This document shows positions 8,256-16,364 of a stretch of 54,528 nt of DNA, in pieces. Position numbers and translations under genes: made by a program. This DNA is from an uncultured Elusimicrobia bacterium (GTDB taxonomy: Bacteria; Elusimicrobiota; Elusimicrobia; Elusimicrobiales; UBA9959). Each line of letters starts with the position of its first letter. Within the stretch, counting starts at the first letter, position 1. The stretch covers positions 1 through 54,528 of the forward strand of contig CAIQNV010000089.1 of assembly GCA_903873295.1 (NCBI GenBank). Direction: 5' to 3'. The notes under the pieces were generated by a model. It was not told the DNA's origin and made no database searches. It was given only the letters and a program-made list of their open reading frames with translations.

Positions 8256-8315
8256 GTCGGGAGTCAGGGGAGAGGAGATAGTAAAAAATAAATCCTCCGC
8301 TCCCCGACGCCCGAC
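8256..8315. repeat. Imperfect inverted repeat between lemA and htpX
   Basis: Left arm 8256-8277 (starting GTCGGGAGTC) and right arm 8295-8315 (ending GCCCGAC) are complementary apart from two mismatches and one bulge, with a 17-nt A/T-rich loop. It would fold in the lemA-htpX transcript. There is no U-tract after it on the minus strand, so it is not a classic terminator. It could act in mRNA processing or stability. Confidence 0.6.
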
Positions 8316-8332
8316 CCTTGACCCTTGATTTT

Positions 8333-8896
8333 CTACACCGTCAGATCCACTTTCGGGGTTTCCCTTTCGACAGAATCCGCCGGCAGCTCCCACAGCGCCG
8401 AAGAGGTGAAACCCAGCAGCGCCGCGAACATATTGGCGGGGAACACCTGCTGCTTCGTGTTGAACTGCGTCACGACGTCGTTGTAGAACTGGCGCGAGAA
8501 ACCGAGCTGGTTCTCGGTATGGGTCAGCTCTTCCATCAGCGTCTTGACCGATTCGTTAGCTTTAAGGTTGGGATAATTTTCGGAAAGGGCTATCAGCTTG
8601 CCCAGCGCCTGGGTAAGCATCCCCTCCTTGGCCAGCACCTCGTTCATGTTGCCGCCCTGCCCGGCGGAAACCGCGGCGGCGCGGGCCTGTACCACGCGCT
8701 CAAGGGTCTCTCTCTCGAACTTCATCTCCCCCCTGACCGACTCTATTAAGTTGGGGATAAGGTCATGCCGCCTTTTAAGCTGCACGTCTATCTGGCGGAA
8801 AGCGTTGGCAACCTGGTTGCGCAGCTTGATCAGCCCGTTGAAAATAAGTACCAGCCACCCGCCCAGAACCAGCAGTACGATAGCTAATGGGATCAT
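8333..8896 (-). CDS. LemA family protein
   Basis: This 187-aa protein has the LemA pattern: an N-terminal membrane helix (IPLAIVLLVLGGWLVLIFNGLI) followed by a long helical domain with RNQVANAFRQIDVQLKRRHDLIPNLI and ENYPNLKANESV. LemA proteins are membrane-anchored helical bundles with the bulk of the protein outside the cytoplasm. The biochemical role is not settled. The ATG is preceded by a strong AGGAGG site. It lies upstream of htpX in the same direction, 94 bp apart, suggesting joint function in membrane quality control. Confidence 0.93.
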   Translation of the reverse strand: MIPLAIVLLVLGGWLVLIFNGLIKLRNQVANAFRQIDVQLKRRHDLIPNLIESVRGEMKFERETLERVVQARAAAVSAGQGGNMNEVLAKEGMLTQALGKLIALSENYPNLKANESVKTLMEELTHTENQLGFSRQFYNDVVTQFNTKQQVFPANMFAALLGFTSSALWELPADSVERETPKVDLTV

Positions 8897-8980
8897 TCTT
8901 CCTCCTGTTAATAGCAGATAAGTCAGGCAAAAGCACGGGCAGAGTAACCGAGAAGTCTCACTTTACCCTCGCCTCCGATT

Positions 8981-10027
8981 TCACCTGGTCTCTGTTAGTA
9001 TCTCGCAGCCTGTCTTTGTAACCAGCACCGAATCTTCTATGCGCACTCCGAATTTGCCGTGCAGGTAAATGCCCGGCTCCACCGTAACCGTCATACCGGC
9101 GCGCAGCACGGCCTCCACAACGGTATTCATCCGGGGAAATTCATGTATCTCAAGGCCCAGGCCGTGGCCCGTGCCGTGGATGAAGTACTGGCCGTAGCCG
9201 GCGTCGGCTATAAGGTCGCGGCAGGCCGAGTCCACGGCGCGGGTCCTGACGCCGTGCTTCACCCTCGCCAGGCCGGCCTTCTGGGCGGCAGCCACTATGC
9301 CGTACACTTTCCTGAATTCTTCCGTAGGCTTGCCGTGGAAATAAGTGCGGGTTATGTCCGAGCAGTAATTTTCATATACGCAGCCGTAGTCCAGCAGGAC
9401 GGCCTCATTGTTCCTAAGCCTGCGCTCCGAGGTCTCGTGGTGCGGCATGGAGGAGTCGGGGCCGAAGCCCACGATCATATTGAACGACGGGCCCTTGGCG
9501 CCCAGGGACTGCATAACGTCCTCGAGCTCGCGGTAGACCGACATCTCCGTGCGGCCGGTCTTGATATGGGGCCTGACTATGCCGAAAGCCCTGGCGGCGA
9601 TGCGGCAGGACTTGCGCAGATTTTCTATCTCTTCGCCTTCTTTTACCGCGCGCAGCGCTCCGATAAGCCCGTCTTTCTCGATAAGCCCCGCCTTTCGCCA
9701 GGCGGTTCCCCGCTTATAGGTTTCGGCTTCCGGCTGGAAAGCGGCGCGCTTGAACTTAAGCTCTTTTACCTTGGCCGCGGCCCGGTCGGCGGCGCTGGGG
9801 TCGGCGGCCACGGCGGCGGCAAAATCCACCTTGGACTTAAAATGATCTACGAACATTTTCGGCATGAAGACCCAGGCGTCGACGCGGGAGACGAGCATGA
9901 CGCAGTCTTCGAGATAAAAGCCGGTAAGGAAACCCACCTCCAGCCCCCGGCCCATGACCATGGCGTCCAGGCCGTGCTTCCTTAGCATATACTGCAGGTC
10001 TTTGATGCGCTTGGCGTGCGTGTTCAT
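8981..10027 (-). CDS. M24-family metallopeptidase (Xaa-Pro aminopeptidase-like)
   Basis: This 348-aa protein has a creatinase-like N-terminal domain (about 1-125) and the pita-bread catalytic domain of M24 peptidases. The five metal ligands are visible: two Asp in LLDYGCVYENYCSDITRTYF, His in IHGTGHGLGLEIHE, Glu in VTVEPGIYL and Glu in VRIEDSVLV. The family cleaves the N-terminal residue before proline (PepP/PepQ-like). The size is close to PepQ/YpdF-type enzymes. It has a GGGGAG ribosome binding site and sits 69 bp downstream of the long murC operon, so it may be read through from it. Confidence 0.9.
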   Translation of the reverse strand: MNTHAKRIKDLQYMLRKHGLDAMVMGRGLEVGFLTGFYLEDCVMLVSRVDAWVFMPKMFVDHFKSKVDFAAAVAADPSAADRAAAKVKELKFKRAAFQPEAETYKRGTAWRKAGLIEKDGLIGALRAVKEGEEIENLRKSCRIAARAFGIVRPHIKTGRTEMSVYRELEDVMQSLGAKGPSFNMIVGFGPDSSMPHHETSERRLRNNEAVLLDYGCVYENYCSDITRTYFHGKPTEEFRKVYGIVAAAQKAGLARVKHGVRTRAVDSACRDLIADAGYGQYFIHGTGHGLGLEIHEFPRMNTVVEAVLRAGMTVTVEPGIYLHGKFGVRIEDSVLVTKTGCEILTETR

Positions 10028-10096
10028 GCGCTCCCCGTAAAATGAAATATGCCCCGGCGCTCCGGAAGCCCCTCAATTATACTATTTTTATATTAT

Positions 10097-10825
10097 TCAG
10101 CGGTAGCGGGCGGTGCGGACCAGGCCCGTTTTGTTCAGAAGGAATTCGGCCGCCGCCAGCAGGGTTGCAAGACCGTAGCGCACCCCGCCGGCGAAGGCTA
10201 TGGAGGAGGCCTCGCTGAAATATTTGGCCGGCACCGGAATATCTCCGAGACGCAGCCCCTTGAAGGCCGCCTGAAAAAGGTATTGAGAGTCGAAGGCGAA
10301 GCCTTCCGAGTTGTCCGCCCAGTTAATTTTTTCAAGAGCGGCCCGGGAGTAGGCGCGCAGACCGCTGTGCCACTCGCCCAGGTTCTGCCCCGCGGCCAGG
10401 TTCTCCGCGACCGTCAGGAACCTGTTAGCCAGATACTTGTAGACCGGCATGCCGCCGGCCAGGGCCTCGGCGCGGGTGCGGATGCGGTTGCCGAGCACCA
10501 CGTCGCAGATACCGCCCTCGATGATGCCGGTCATAAAAGGGATCACGCGCGGGTCGTACTGGTAATCCGGATGGAGCATTACTACGATATCGGCCCCCCG
10601 CTCTAGCGCCAGCGCGTAGCAGGTCTTCTGATTGCCGCCGTAGCCGCGGTTGCGGGGGTGCTTTACGGCTTTTATACCCAGCTCCAGCGCCAGTTCATAA
10701 GTGCCGTCGGACGAGCAGTCGTCCACTAGCAGCACCTCGTCGAAAGAGCCGGCGGGCAGCGAGCCGACGGTTTCCCTGAGGGTTTTTGCCGCGTTGTAGG
10801 CGGGCAGCACTATTATCTTTTTCAT
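10097..10825 (-). CDS. Family 2 glycosyltransferase (dolichol-phosphate sugar transferase-like)
   Basis: This 242-aa cytoplasmic GT-A enzyme has the nucleotide-binding start IIVLPAYNAAKTLRETV, VDDCSSDGT, the RNRGYGGNQ segment, and HPDYQYDP in place of the usual DADGQHDP metal site. The later EWHSGLRAYSR and SEGFAFDSQ segments fit processive or lipid-linked sugar transferases. It probably transfers a sugar from a nucleotide donor to a polyprenyl phosphate or glycan; the acceptor is unknown. Its start overlaps the ksgA stop by 4 bp, making it the last gene of the operon. Confidence 0.88.
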   Translation of the reverse strand: MKKIIVLPAYNAAKTLRETVGSLPAGSFDEVLLVDDCSSDGTYELALELGIKAVKHPRNRGYGGNQKTCYALALERGADIVVMLHPDYQYDPRVIPFMTGIIEGGICDVVLGNRIRTRAEALAGGMPVYKYLANRFLTVAENLAAGQNLGEWHSGLRAYSRAALEKINWADNSEGFAFDSQYLFQAAFKGLRLGDIPVPAKYFSEASSIAFAGGVRYGLATLLAAAEFLLNKTGLVRTARYR

Positions 10826-11589
10826 TTTTTCTCCAATATGGCCGAGAGCGCGGCAAAGCTCTCCAGGGAAATCTCCTGTGCCCTTACCGAGGCTTTAAAG
10901 CCGGTCTTTTCGACCGCGGCGGCGGCGACGGCCTTGTCCACGCCGCAAAGCCCCAGTGAATTTACCAGCGTCTTGCGGCGGTGAGCGAACGCCTTTCTCA
11001 CGAGCGCGCGGAAGGCGGCCTCTTCGCCCGGCGCGCTGAAAAAAACTTTAGGCCGGAATATCAGCACGGAGGAATCCACGGCCGGCACGGGGCTGAAACT
11101 GGCGGCCTTTATGTCCAGCAGCAGCTCCGCCGAGGCCCGCGAGGCCGTCAGCAGCGAAAGGCCGCCGTAGTCGCTGTCTCCCGGTGAGGCGGTGATGCGG
11201 CGGGCCACTTCTCTCTGGAACATGAACACCGACAGCTCCAGTCCGCCGTAAAAAAGGGTTTTTTCAAGGATAGCGGTGGCGCAGTCGTACGGCAGGTTGC
11301 CTATGAACGCCGCCCGCCCGGGTCCGGCAAGAGCCGCCAGGTCCGTTTGCAGAAAATCCGCGTTGACCACCTCCAGGCCCTTGAACTTTTCGCGCAAAGC
11401 CGGCAGCAGCGCGGAGTCAATTTCCACCGCTTTCATAAGCCCGCCGTACCTGGGGAACAGGAAGGAAGTCAGCGCGCCGCCGCCGGGGCCTATCTCTATA
11501 AGCCTGTCAAAGGAGGCGCCCTCCAGCGCGCCGGCGATGCGCGCGCAGATATCCTTGTCGTTTAAAAAAACCTGGCTGTATTTAGGCAT
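10822..11589 (-). CDS. rsmA: 16S rRNA dimethyladenosine transferase RsmA/KsgA
   Basis: This SAM-dependent enzyme dimethylates the two adjacent adenines in the loop near the 3' end of 16S rRNA. Features are QVFLNDKDICARI (family start, often QNFL), the SAM site IEIGPGGGALT, the NLPY catalytic motif (GNLPYDCATAI), MFQREVARRI and the C-terminal RKAFAHRRKTL. The ATG at 11589 places MPKYSQVFL at the start, 12 nt after the murC stop. An in-frame TTG at 11598 is less likely. No clear ribosome binding site is seen, so translation may depend on coupling to murC. Confidence 0.95.
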   Translation of the reverse strand: MPKYSQVFLNDKDICARIAGALEGASFDRLIEIGPGGGALTSFLFPRYGGLMKAVEIDSALLPALREKFKGLEVVNADFLQTDLAALAGPGRAAFIGNLPYDCATAILEKTLFYGGLELSVFMFQREVARRITASPGDSDYGGLSLLTASRASAELLLDIKAASFSPVPAVDSSVLIFRPKVFFSAPGEEAAFRALVRKAFAHRRKTLVNSLGLCGVDKAVAAAAVEKTGFKASVRAQEISLESFAALSAILEKK

Positions 11590-11600
11590 AAATAACAAGA

Positions 11601-13010
11601 TCAGGCATCGGGTTCCAGACTTCCCCCGAGCGTTTTCATTTTCATTTTAATTTCCTCGCCGAGCTTCCAGACGTCGCCGGCGCCCAGCGTCAAAAAAACG
11701 TCTCCGGGCCTGAGCTCCTTCATGGTTTCGAGCACGCCGCGGAACTCCGAGGCGGCCGCGCCGTTTCTTCTGAGCTGCCGCAGTATCAGGCCGGAATCCA
11801 CTCCGGGCAGGGGCTTTTCGCCCGCCGCGTAAACGGGCGCCACGTAGACCCCGGCGGCGCCGCCGAAAGCTTTGCCGAAATCTTTATAGAGCAGCGAGGT
11901 GCGGCTGTAGCGGTGCGGCTGAAAAAGCGCCACCAGCCGCCTGCCGGGAAAAAGCCCGCGGGCGGCGGCCAGCGTCGCCCTGATCTCGGTCGGGTGGTGG
12001 GCGTAGTCGTCCACGAACTCCACTCCGCCCGCCGCGCCCAGCCTGTCCATGCGCCGCTTCACTCCGGCAAAGTTCCAGAGGCCCTGCGCCAGCTTCGTGA
12101 AGTCAAAGCCCAGATAGGAGCCGGCGGCCAGCGCCAGCAAAGAGTTGCGCACATTATGGGCTCCGCCGCAGCGCAGCCGGACGCGGCCTTTAAGCCTGCC
12201 CCTGAAATAAACGCTGAAAGCGGCGCCGGCGGGAGAAAAGACCGCGTCCCGCGCTCTCCAGTCCGCCCCGGCGCCCAGGCCGCAGGTCAGCAGCGGGACT
12301 TTGAGCGACGGAATAATTTCGCGTATTACCGGGTCGTCGGAGCAGAGGACCGCCATGCCGTAGAAGGGAAGCCTGCCCAGATGCTTCCTGAAAGCCTCCT
12401 TCAGATTTTCCATGCTGCCATAATGGTCCAGATGGTCGGAATCTATATTCGTGACGCAGGCCACCAGCGGCGAGAAATAAAGGAAGGAGCCGTCCGACTC
12501 GTCAGCCTCGGCCACCAGGTAGCGGCCGCCGCCCAGCCTGACGTTCGAGCCCGCGCCCTTTATTATTCCGCCTACCACGGCGGTGGCGTCGGCGCCGGCG
12601 GCTTCAAGCGCGGCGGCCGTCATGGTGGTGGTGGTGGTCTTGCCGTGCGTGCCGGCCACCGTCACGGTTTTTTTCAGCTCGGCCAGCTTTGAGAGCATCA
12701 GCGCGCGGCGCGCCACCGGCAGGCCCCGCCTGAAGGCGGCTTTAAGTTCGGGGTTGTCGGGCTTTACCGCCGAGCTTATAACCACGATGTCGGGCGAGCC
12801 CAGCGCTCCGGCCGAGTGGCCCTCCGTTATTTTAGCGCCTTCCCGGGCCAGCGCGCGCGTGATCTCCGAGGCTTTGGCGTCGGAGCCGCTCACCTCGTAG
12901 CCCAGCCCCAGCATGAGGCGGGCTATGCCGCTCATGCCGATGCCCCCGATGCCTATAAAGTGGGCTTTCTTTACGTCGTCGATCGAAAAATCCTCGGTGC
13001 AGTTCGTCAT
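11601..13010 (-). CDS. murC: UDP-N-acetylmuramate--L-alanine ligase MurC
   Basis: This 469-aa enzyme adds the first amino acid of the peptidoglycan stem peptide. It shows the N-terminal Rossmann motif HFIGIGGIGMSGIARLM, the P-loop GTHGKTTTT (from residue 120), the central EADESDGSFL and NIDSDHLDHYG segments, and the ligase C-terminal domain with DDYAHHPTEI and FQPHRYSRT. The window shows no other mur genes, so it is detached from the usual division and cell wall cluster. The start overlaps the upstream stop by 4 bp (ATGA), indicating coupled translation. A GGGGAAG site precedes it. Confidence 0.97.
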   Translation of the reverse strand: MTNCTEDFSIDDVKKAHFIGIGGIGMSGIARLMLGLGYEVSGSDAKASEITRALAREGAKITEGHSAGALGSPDIVVISSAVKPDNPELKAAFRRGLPVARRALMLSKLAELKKTVTVAGTHGKTTTTTMTAAALEAAGADATAVVGGIIKGAGSNVRLGGGRYLVAEADESDGSFLYFSPLVACVTNIDSDHLDHYGSMENLKEAFRKHLGRLPFYGMAVLCSDDPVIREIIPSLKVPLLTCGLGAGADWRARDAVFSPAGAAFSVYFRGRLKGRVRLRCGGAHNVRNSLLALAAGSYLGFDFTKLAQGLWNFAGVKRRMDRLGAAGGVEFVDDYAHHPTEIRATLAAARGLFPGRRLVALFQPHRYSRTSLLYKDFGKAFGGAAGVYVAPVYAAGEKPLPGVDSGLILRQLRRNGAAASEFRGVLETMKELRPGDVFLTLGAGDVWKLGEEIKMKMKTLGGSLEPDA

Positions 13011-13555
13011 AGCTTCCCCGTCATGCCGGCCTTCGCGTCCAGCCAGGCCTCTGCGGCCGCCACCGCCTCCGCCCAGCCGGGTCCGGTCAGCTCGATCTTA
13101 ACCGTATCCCGCATTTTAGAAAAAGCGTCTTCAAAAACGGCGGCGCCTCTGCGGTAGAAAACCAGGCACGGCGCGGGCGAGAAGAGCAGCTCGACGGCGC
13201 GGGAGCTGAACTTTTCAGACTTCATTGCCATAGGCCCCAGCTCGTCGAACAACAGCACCTTCCCACCGGCGGCGGCGGCCTCGAGGGCCGACAGGGCCGT
13301 AACCTCTAGCGCGGCCGGATCAAGCGCGTATTTATTAAAAGGAACTGCGGAAACTATACCCCTGGAGGCCAGCACGGACCGCTCCCCGCCCAGCGCTTCT
13401 ATTTCAAAACCCTCGCGCGTTCCGCCCCGCCGGATCTCAAGTGTGCGGAAGCCCCCCAGCCAGCGCCCGTAGGAATCGCAGAGCCTGGCCGACAGCCGCT
13501 CCTTCAGCGCGCGGTCAGTGAAGCTGAAGACCAGTTTCAGGGGCGGTGTTCTCAT
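13007..13555 (-). CDS. THEP1-like NTPase-family protein lacking the P-loop
   Basis: This 182-aa protein aligns with the NTPase_1/THEP1 family through GGFRTLEIRRGGTREGF, the NKYALDPAALE segment, the Walker B-like VLLFDELGPMAMKSEKF (D104, E105) and the C-terminal helices. The N-terminal strand, where family members have GxPGxGKTT, reads SFTDRALKERL (residues 11-21), with no Gly-Lys-Thr/Ser. ATP binding in the usual way is therefore unlikely. The start at 13555 overlaps the TPR gene stop (ATGA) and has a GGAGGG site; an upstream in-frame ATG at 13570 is less plausible. It is cotranscribed with murC; its function is unknown. Confidence 0.75.
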   Translation of the reverse strand: MRTPPLKLVFSFTDRALKERLSARLCDSYGRWLGGFRTLEIRRGGTREGFEIEALGGERSVLASRGIVSAVPFNKYALDPAALEVTALSALEAAAAGGKVLLFDELGPMAMKSEKFSSRAVELLFSPAPCLVFYRRGAAVFEDAFSKMRDTVKIELTGPGWAEAVAAAEAWLDAKAGMTGKL

Positions 13556-15198
13556 TTGCCCTCCAGCCACGCCCGGTTGGCCAGGGCGGTCTTATTGCCG
13601 GGTTCCAGGCGCAAGGCTTCCAGACACTCGGCCAGGGCTTTCTCTTCCGAGCCGGCCTCCACCCAGGCCGCGCAGCGCCCGAGCGCCGGCTGAACGCCGC
13701 CGCCGGAAAATTCCTCAAGGGCCAGCGGGGGTTCACCCAGGAGGAGGTAGCCGAGACCCTTGATCAGCTTGAAATCGGGGTCCGATACGGAGCCGGCGGC
13801 CTCTATCTCCTCGATGGCTTCGGCGGCGTTGTCCAGCCAGTTGTCTCCCATCACCCACAGCCCCATATCGTTCCCGACGTCGCGCGGCTTATACAAAGCT
13901 TTGTTTTTAGGGTCCTTGCGCGAAGCGGAGGGAGCGGAGGTCTCGATATTAAAATTGAGCCGCGCGTCGCTGTCGGAGGAGACGCCTTTTAAAAGCTTAT
14001 CGGTTTCGGCGGCTATCTCTCCCGCTCTCCTCAGCCTTTCCTCCGGCGTGGAAGCCGGCAGGAAATATTCGCGCTTCGTATAGCCGACCTTGGGTCTTTT
14101 GAAAGCCGCCTGCAGCCGCCCCGCCAGTTTTTCTCCCCGCGGCGCGTCGGTAAGGACCGCCTTGGGAGTCTCAAGCAGCTCGATAACCGCCCTGACCTCC
14201 TGTTCCGGAGGGATCTTGGAGAGGGCTGAAAACAGCGGGCTCTGCTGCTGCTCCGCCGCCCCCCCCGCGGCTTTAGCGCCGGACGGGGCTCCGGCGTAAG
14301 CCAAAGCCATCGAGATGCCGCCCTGTTCATTGGCCGGCGCCAGCAGGAAGGCGCCCTCCAGCGCTTTTTTAGCCTCTCCGCCGCGCCCGGCCTTGCGCAG
14401 CGCCCAGGCCAGCCTGAACCTGGCCACGGAATCGCGCGGCTTTATTGAAAGCGCCCGGCGGTAAAGTTTTATGGACTCGGCAAGCCTGCCGTCGCGCTCC
14501 CTCAGCACGGCGAGCTCCAGCACCGCGTCCTCGTAGTCGGAAAACAGCGAAACGGCTTTTTCGAACTGCGCGGCGGCCTGGTCGTAGCGGCCGGAGCGGG
14601 AATAAAACATTCCCAGTTGGAAGCGGTAGAGCGGGTTGGAGGGCTCGGCGGCCACGGCCGCCCTGAAGTAGTCCAAAGACCTGCCGGGATTGCCCAGCGC
14701 CTGGTAAACCGAGCCCGCGTTCATTTTTACGTCGGAGCGCTCGGGGGCCAGCCGCTCGGCCTCCAGGAAATCCGCGAGGGCCTCCTGATAAAGGCCGGCG
14801 CGGGCCCGCACTATGCCGCGCAGCTGGAAAGCCATGGAATTCGCGGGGTCGAGGCGCAGCGCCTCCTCGAACTCGGAGAGGGCCTTATCCGGCTCTCCCA
14901 GCCAGTACAGCGCGGAGCCGTAAAGCAGGCGCGGCCAGGGGCTTTCAGGGTTTTTCTGTGCGGCTTTAAAGAACTCGTCCGCTGCTTCGGGGTAATTCTC
15001 CTCGCCCATCAGGGCGTAGCCGCGCCGCAGATTTATGGCGCTCTGGTCCTCCATGATGCGGTCCCATACCGTTTTACCGGAGGCGGTCTCCGTCACGCCG
15101 GAGGCCGGCCGCCAGAGCGCGGACAGGCAGGCGCAGCCCAGCAAAAAAGCCGCGGCTGATTTTCTAGTCGGGAAACGATAGATAAAGTCTGTTTTCAT
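13552..15198 (-). CDS. TPR-repeat protein, probably envelope-anchored
   Basis: This 548-aa protein has an N-terminal hydrophobic segment (AAAFLLGCACLSALW, about 15-30), which may be a signal peptide or anchor. A run of at least seven tetratricopeptide repeats follows (about 55-310), with the typical W-LYG-A / A-Y--G-A spacing. After an Ala-rich linker there is a second helical region ending in two more TPR-like units (about 470-548). TPR domains scaffold protein complexes. It lies 8 bp after the LysM/FecR gene, so an envelope-assembly role is plausible but not shown. No enzymatic motif is visible. Confidence 0.85.
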   Translation of the reverse strand: MKTDFIYRFPTRKSAAAFLLGCACLSALWRPASGVTETASGKTVWDRIMEDQSAINLRRGYALMGEENYPEAADEFFKAAQKNPESPWPRLLYGSALYWLGEPDKALSEFEEALRLDPANSMAFQLRGIVRARAGLYQEALADFLEAERLAPERSDVKMNAGSVYQALGNPGRSLDYFRAAVAAEPSNPLYRFQLGMFYSRSGRYDQAAAQFEKAVSLFSDYEDAVLELAVLRERDGRLAESIKLYRRALSIKPRDSVARFRLAWALRKAGRGGEAKKALEGAFLLAPANEQGGISMALAYAGAPSGAKAAGGAAEQQQSPLFSALSKIPPEQEVRAVIELLETPKAVLTDAPRGEKLAGRLQAAFKRPKVGYTKREYFLPASTPEERLRRAGEIAAETDKLLKGVSSDSDARLNFNIETSAPSASRKDPKNKALYKPRDVGNDMGLWVMGDNWLDNAAEAIEEIEAAGSVSDPDFKLIKGLGYLLLGEPPLALEEFSGGGVQPALGRCAAWVEAGSEEKALAECLEALRLEPGNKTALANRAWLEGK

Positions 15199-15206
15199 CC
15201 GTGCCG

Positions 15207-16364
15207 CTATCTGCCTCCGCTTACCTTTACCGCGCGGGGCGCGCTGAACTTCCCCTCGAAGCCCAGCAGGTCCACCAGCGCGATGCGTATGACGTAGTCG
15301 CCGGGGGGCAGCAGCTCGTTAAGGTCCAGACTGTTATAAGCGTCGTAATTCTTATCCAGGACGGTGGTGCTGAAGCTCTGCTCTTTTGAGACCTGCAGGT
15401 GGTAGCTTTGCACGGGGTTGCCCACCGAGATGATCTTGACTATCTCGCTGGCGTCTATCCCCTTGTCGTTAGTGTCTCCCGCCGCCGGGATATTTTTAGT
15501 CAGGTCCGTATTGGGCAGGTTCGCGGTCAGGGCCGGGATTTTTACGGGGGTTTTCATGTTGAGGGAAACGACCCCGCCCTCGGTTTTAAGCTGCGGCCCG
15601 CCGGAAGTCGAAAGAACCGTCGAGGAGCCCTGCGCGAACTGCGGCAGCGGGGGCAGCTTCACCGCCTTGGAAGGGGGCATATCCAGCCTGACTTCGGAGG
15701 CGAAGCCCTCGGCGACCTCTACGGTCCTGCCCTGCGCTTCCACGTCGACCTTCCCCTTGGTGACCTGCACCAGCGTGGTAAGGTCGTCCTTAAGCTTGGC
15801 CCCGAACTCGGTATCCCTGGTTTTGGGGGTTATCCTGGCCGAAGCGGTGATCACGCGCGACCTGACGCTGCGCAGTTCTCCGGACAGCAGTTCCACGTCG
15901 ATATCTTTCGCGCCGGGCGGGCGCAGCACCGCGATGGTATTGGGGTAAAGACTGAGCAATTCTCCGGTATAGAATTCCACGTCGGCCCGCGCGCCCGTCA
16001 TGGTGTGCAGCGTGTCGCTTTTGAACAGGCTCATCTTAATGTTCACGCCTTTCCAGTCTTCGCTCCCGGTGCGCCTGAAGAGCACCTCGTTAAGGAAATA
16101 AACCAGCCTGGCCGCCCTGTACTGCTCCTTGATGAGGGTTACAGGCACCCGCAGCTGCATCCCGGGCAAAGCTATCGAGGGGTCGCCCGAGGGCAGACGG
16201 TTATATCTGATTATCACGTTCCACTTCTTCGGGTCCTTAAGATAGGTCTTGGAGATGCTCCAGAGCGTGTCGCCCGGCTTGACCACTATGGTCTGGAGCT
16301 CCTCGGCCGCAAGGGCGCGGCCCGGGCGCAGGAGCAGCAGGAAGCCCAGCAATAAGCTCTTCAC
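15207..16364 (-). CDS. LysM and FecR-domain envelope protein
   Basis: This 385-aa exported protein has a signal peptide (about 1-20) and a LysM domain (VKPGDTLWSISKTYLKDPKKW to LRVPVTL, about 27-75), which binds peptidoglycan glycans. A FecR-like beta domain follows (about 110-220: TMTGARADVEFYTGELLSLYPNT, IDVELLSGELRS, VQVTKGKVDVEAQG). The C-terminal part (about 290-385) has Ig-like strands. The family combination suggests a periplasmic cell-wall-bound protein. Its start overlaps the histidine kinase stop by 4 bp, so the two are translated together and may form a sensing unit. Confidence 0.85.
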   Translation of the reverse strand: MKSLLLGFLLLLRPGRALAAEELQTIVVKPGDTLWSISKTYLKDPKKWNVIIRYNRLPSGDPSIALPGMQLRVPVTLIKEQYRAARLVYFLNEVLFRRTGSEDWKGVNIKMSLFKSDTLHTMTGARADVEFYTGELLSLYPNTIAVLRPPGAKDIDVELLSGELRSVRSRVITASARITPKTRDTEFGAKLKDDLTTLVQVTKGKVDVEAQGRTVEVAEGFASEVRLDMPPSKAVKLPPLPQFAQGSSTVLSTSGGPQLKTEGGVVSLNMKTPVKIPALTANLPNTDLTKNIPAAGDTNDKGIDASEIVKIISVGNPVQSYHLQVSKEQSFSTTVLDKNYDAYNSLDLNELLPPGDYVIRIALVDLLGFEGKFSAPRAVKVSGGR

